Source: JAVBLQ01 sp031553435
GTDB lineage: Bacteria > Bacteroidota > Bacteroidia > Bacteroidales > Azobacteroidaceae
Direction of reading: 5' to 3'
NCBI GenBank assembly: GCA_031553435.1
Contig: JAVBLQ010000007.1
Span: 14,112-78,111, forward strand
Length of the DNA: 64,000 nucleotides
The notes beneath the pieces were generated by a model. That model was not told the origin of the DNA, ran no database searches, and was given only the letters and a program-made list of their open reading frames with translations. Made by a program: the position numbers and the translations under genes. Below are positions 63,937 through 64,000 of this stretch, piece after piece. Within the stretch, counting starts at the first letter, position 1. Every line of letters begins with the position of its first letter.

Positions 63937-64000
63937 AAAATTCTGATTTTCAGATAATTACACTGTGAATAATGTTGCCTTTTTATTGATTGGTGGCACG

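Overview
The window looks like chromosomal DNA from a Bacteroidota bacterium, most likely order Bacteroidales. Evidence is the low GC content, the absence of purine-rich ribosome binding sites, repeated -7 boxes of the form TAnnTTTG 20-60 bp upstream of starts, Bacteroidota-only families (T6SS subtype iii membrane-complex proteins, DUF4301, long GTPase/HD proteins) and an L-arabinose operon that ends in a sodium/sugar symporter. No phage, plasmid or CRISPR locus is visible. The only mobile-element trace is a small IS1595-like transposase fragment at 43.4 kb. One tRNA (Arg, UCU anticodon) lies at the right end.

Layout. 0-8 kb: a truncated thioredoxin-like protein, a BamA-like outer-membrane barrel, a WG-repeat protein, a PgpH-type c-di-AMP phosphodiesterase, gltX and waaA. 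8-20 kb: a DUF1508 protein, the TldD/TldE protease pair, fhs, a DUF1593 hydrolase, uvrB-rpiB, transketolase and a Uma2-family protein. 20-29 kb: engB, a membrane pyrophosphatase, a DsbA-like protein, fabD, a DUF2795 protein, a cobalamin adenosyltransferase with a methyltransferase-like protein, metK under a SAM-II riboswitch, a lipoprotein and a secreted esterase. 29.9-35.8 kb: araD-araA-araB-symporter. 35.9-43.2 kb: sppA, a DUF2975/XRE regulator pair with a striking operator arrangement, pstS-pstC without pstA/B, and a Dcp-type peptidase. 43.6-53.8 kb: two divergent operons of a Bacteroidota type VI secretion system (T6SSiii). The leftward operon is tssE-F-N-K-G (baseplate plus TssN) and the rightward one encodes the membrane-complex proteins of TssO/TssQ, TssP and TssR type. 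Sheath, tube, spike and ATPase genes are absent. 53.8-64 kb: sucC-sucD-folC, DUF4301, a RelA-type protein with a degraded hydrolase domain, a large DUF2339 membrane protein, a decayed region and the tRNA.

The most unusual feature is not a gene. Many intergenic gaps carry a hairpin built from a short degenerate tandem word that differs from gap to gap, such as GTTACAAGTTACTGG, GGTGAAAGGTGAAA, AATATGCCAAT, GGTGCACGGTGCAC or ATTGAAAATGGAGAATGG. Arms reach 26-32 perfect base pairs. They occur in convergent, co-directional and divergent gaps, and several supply the stop codon of the gene upstream. I know of no named repeat class that matches. Other points worth checking are a PstS-like insertion inside PstC, an alternative pairing that competes with the SAM-II riboswitch, and the split T6SS locus.
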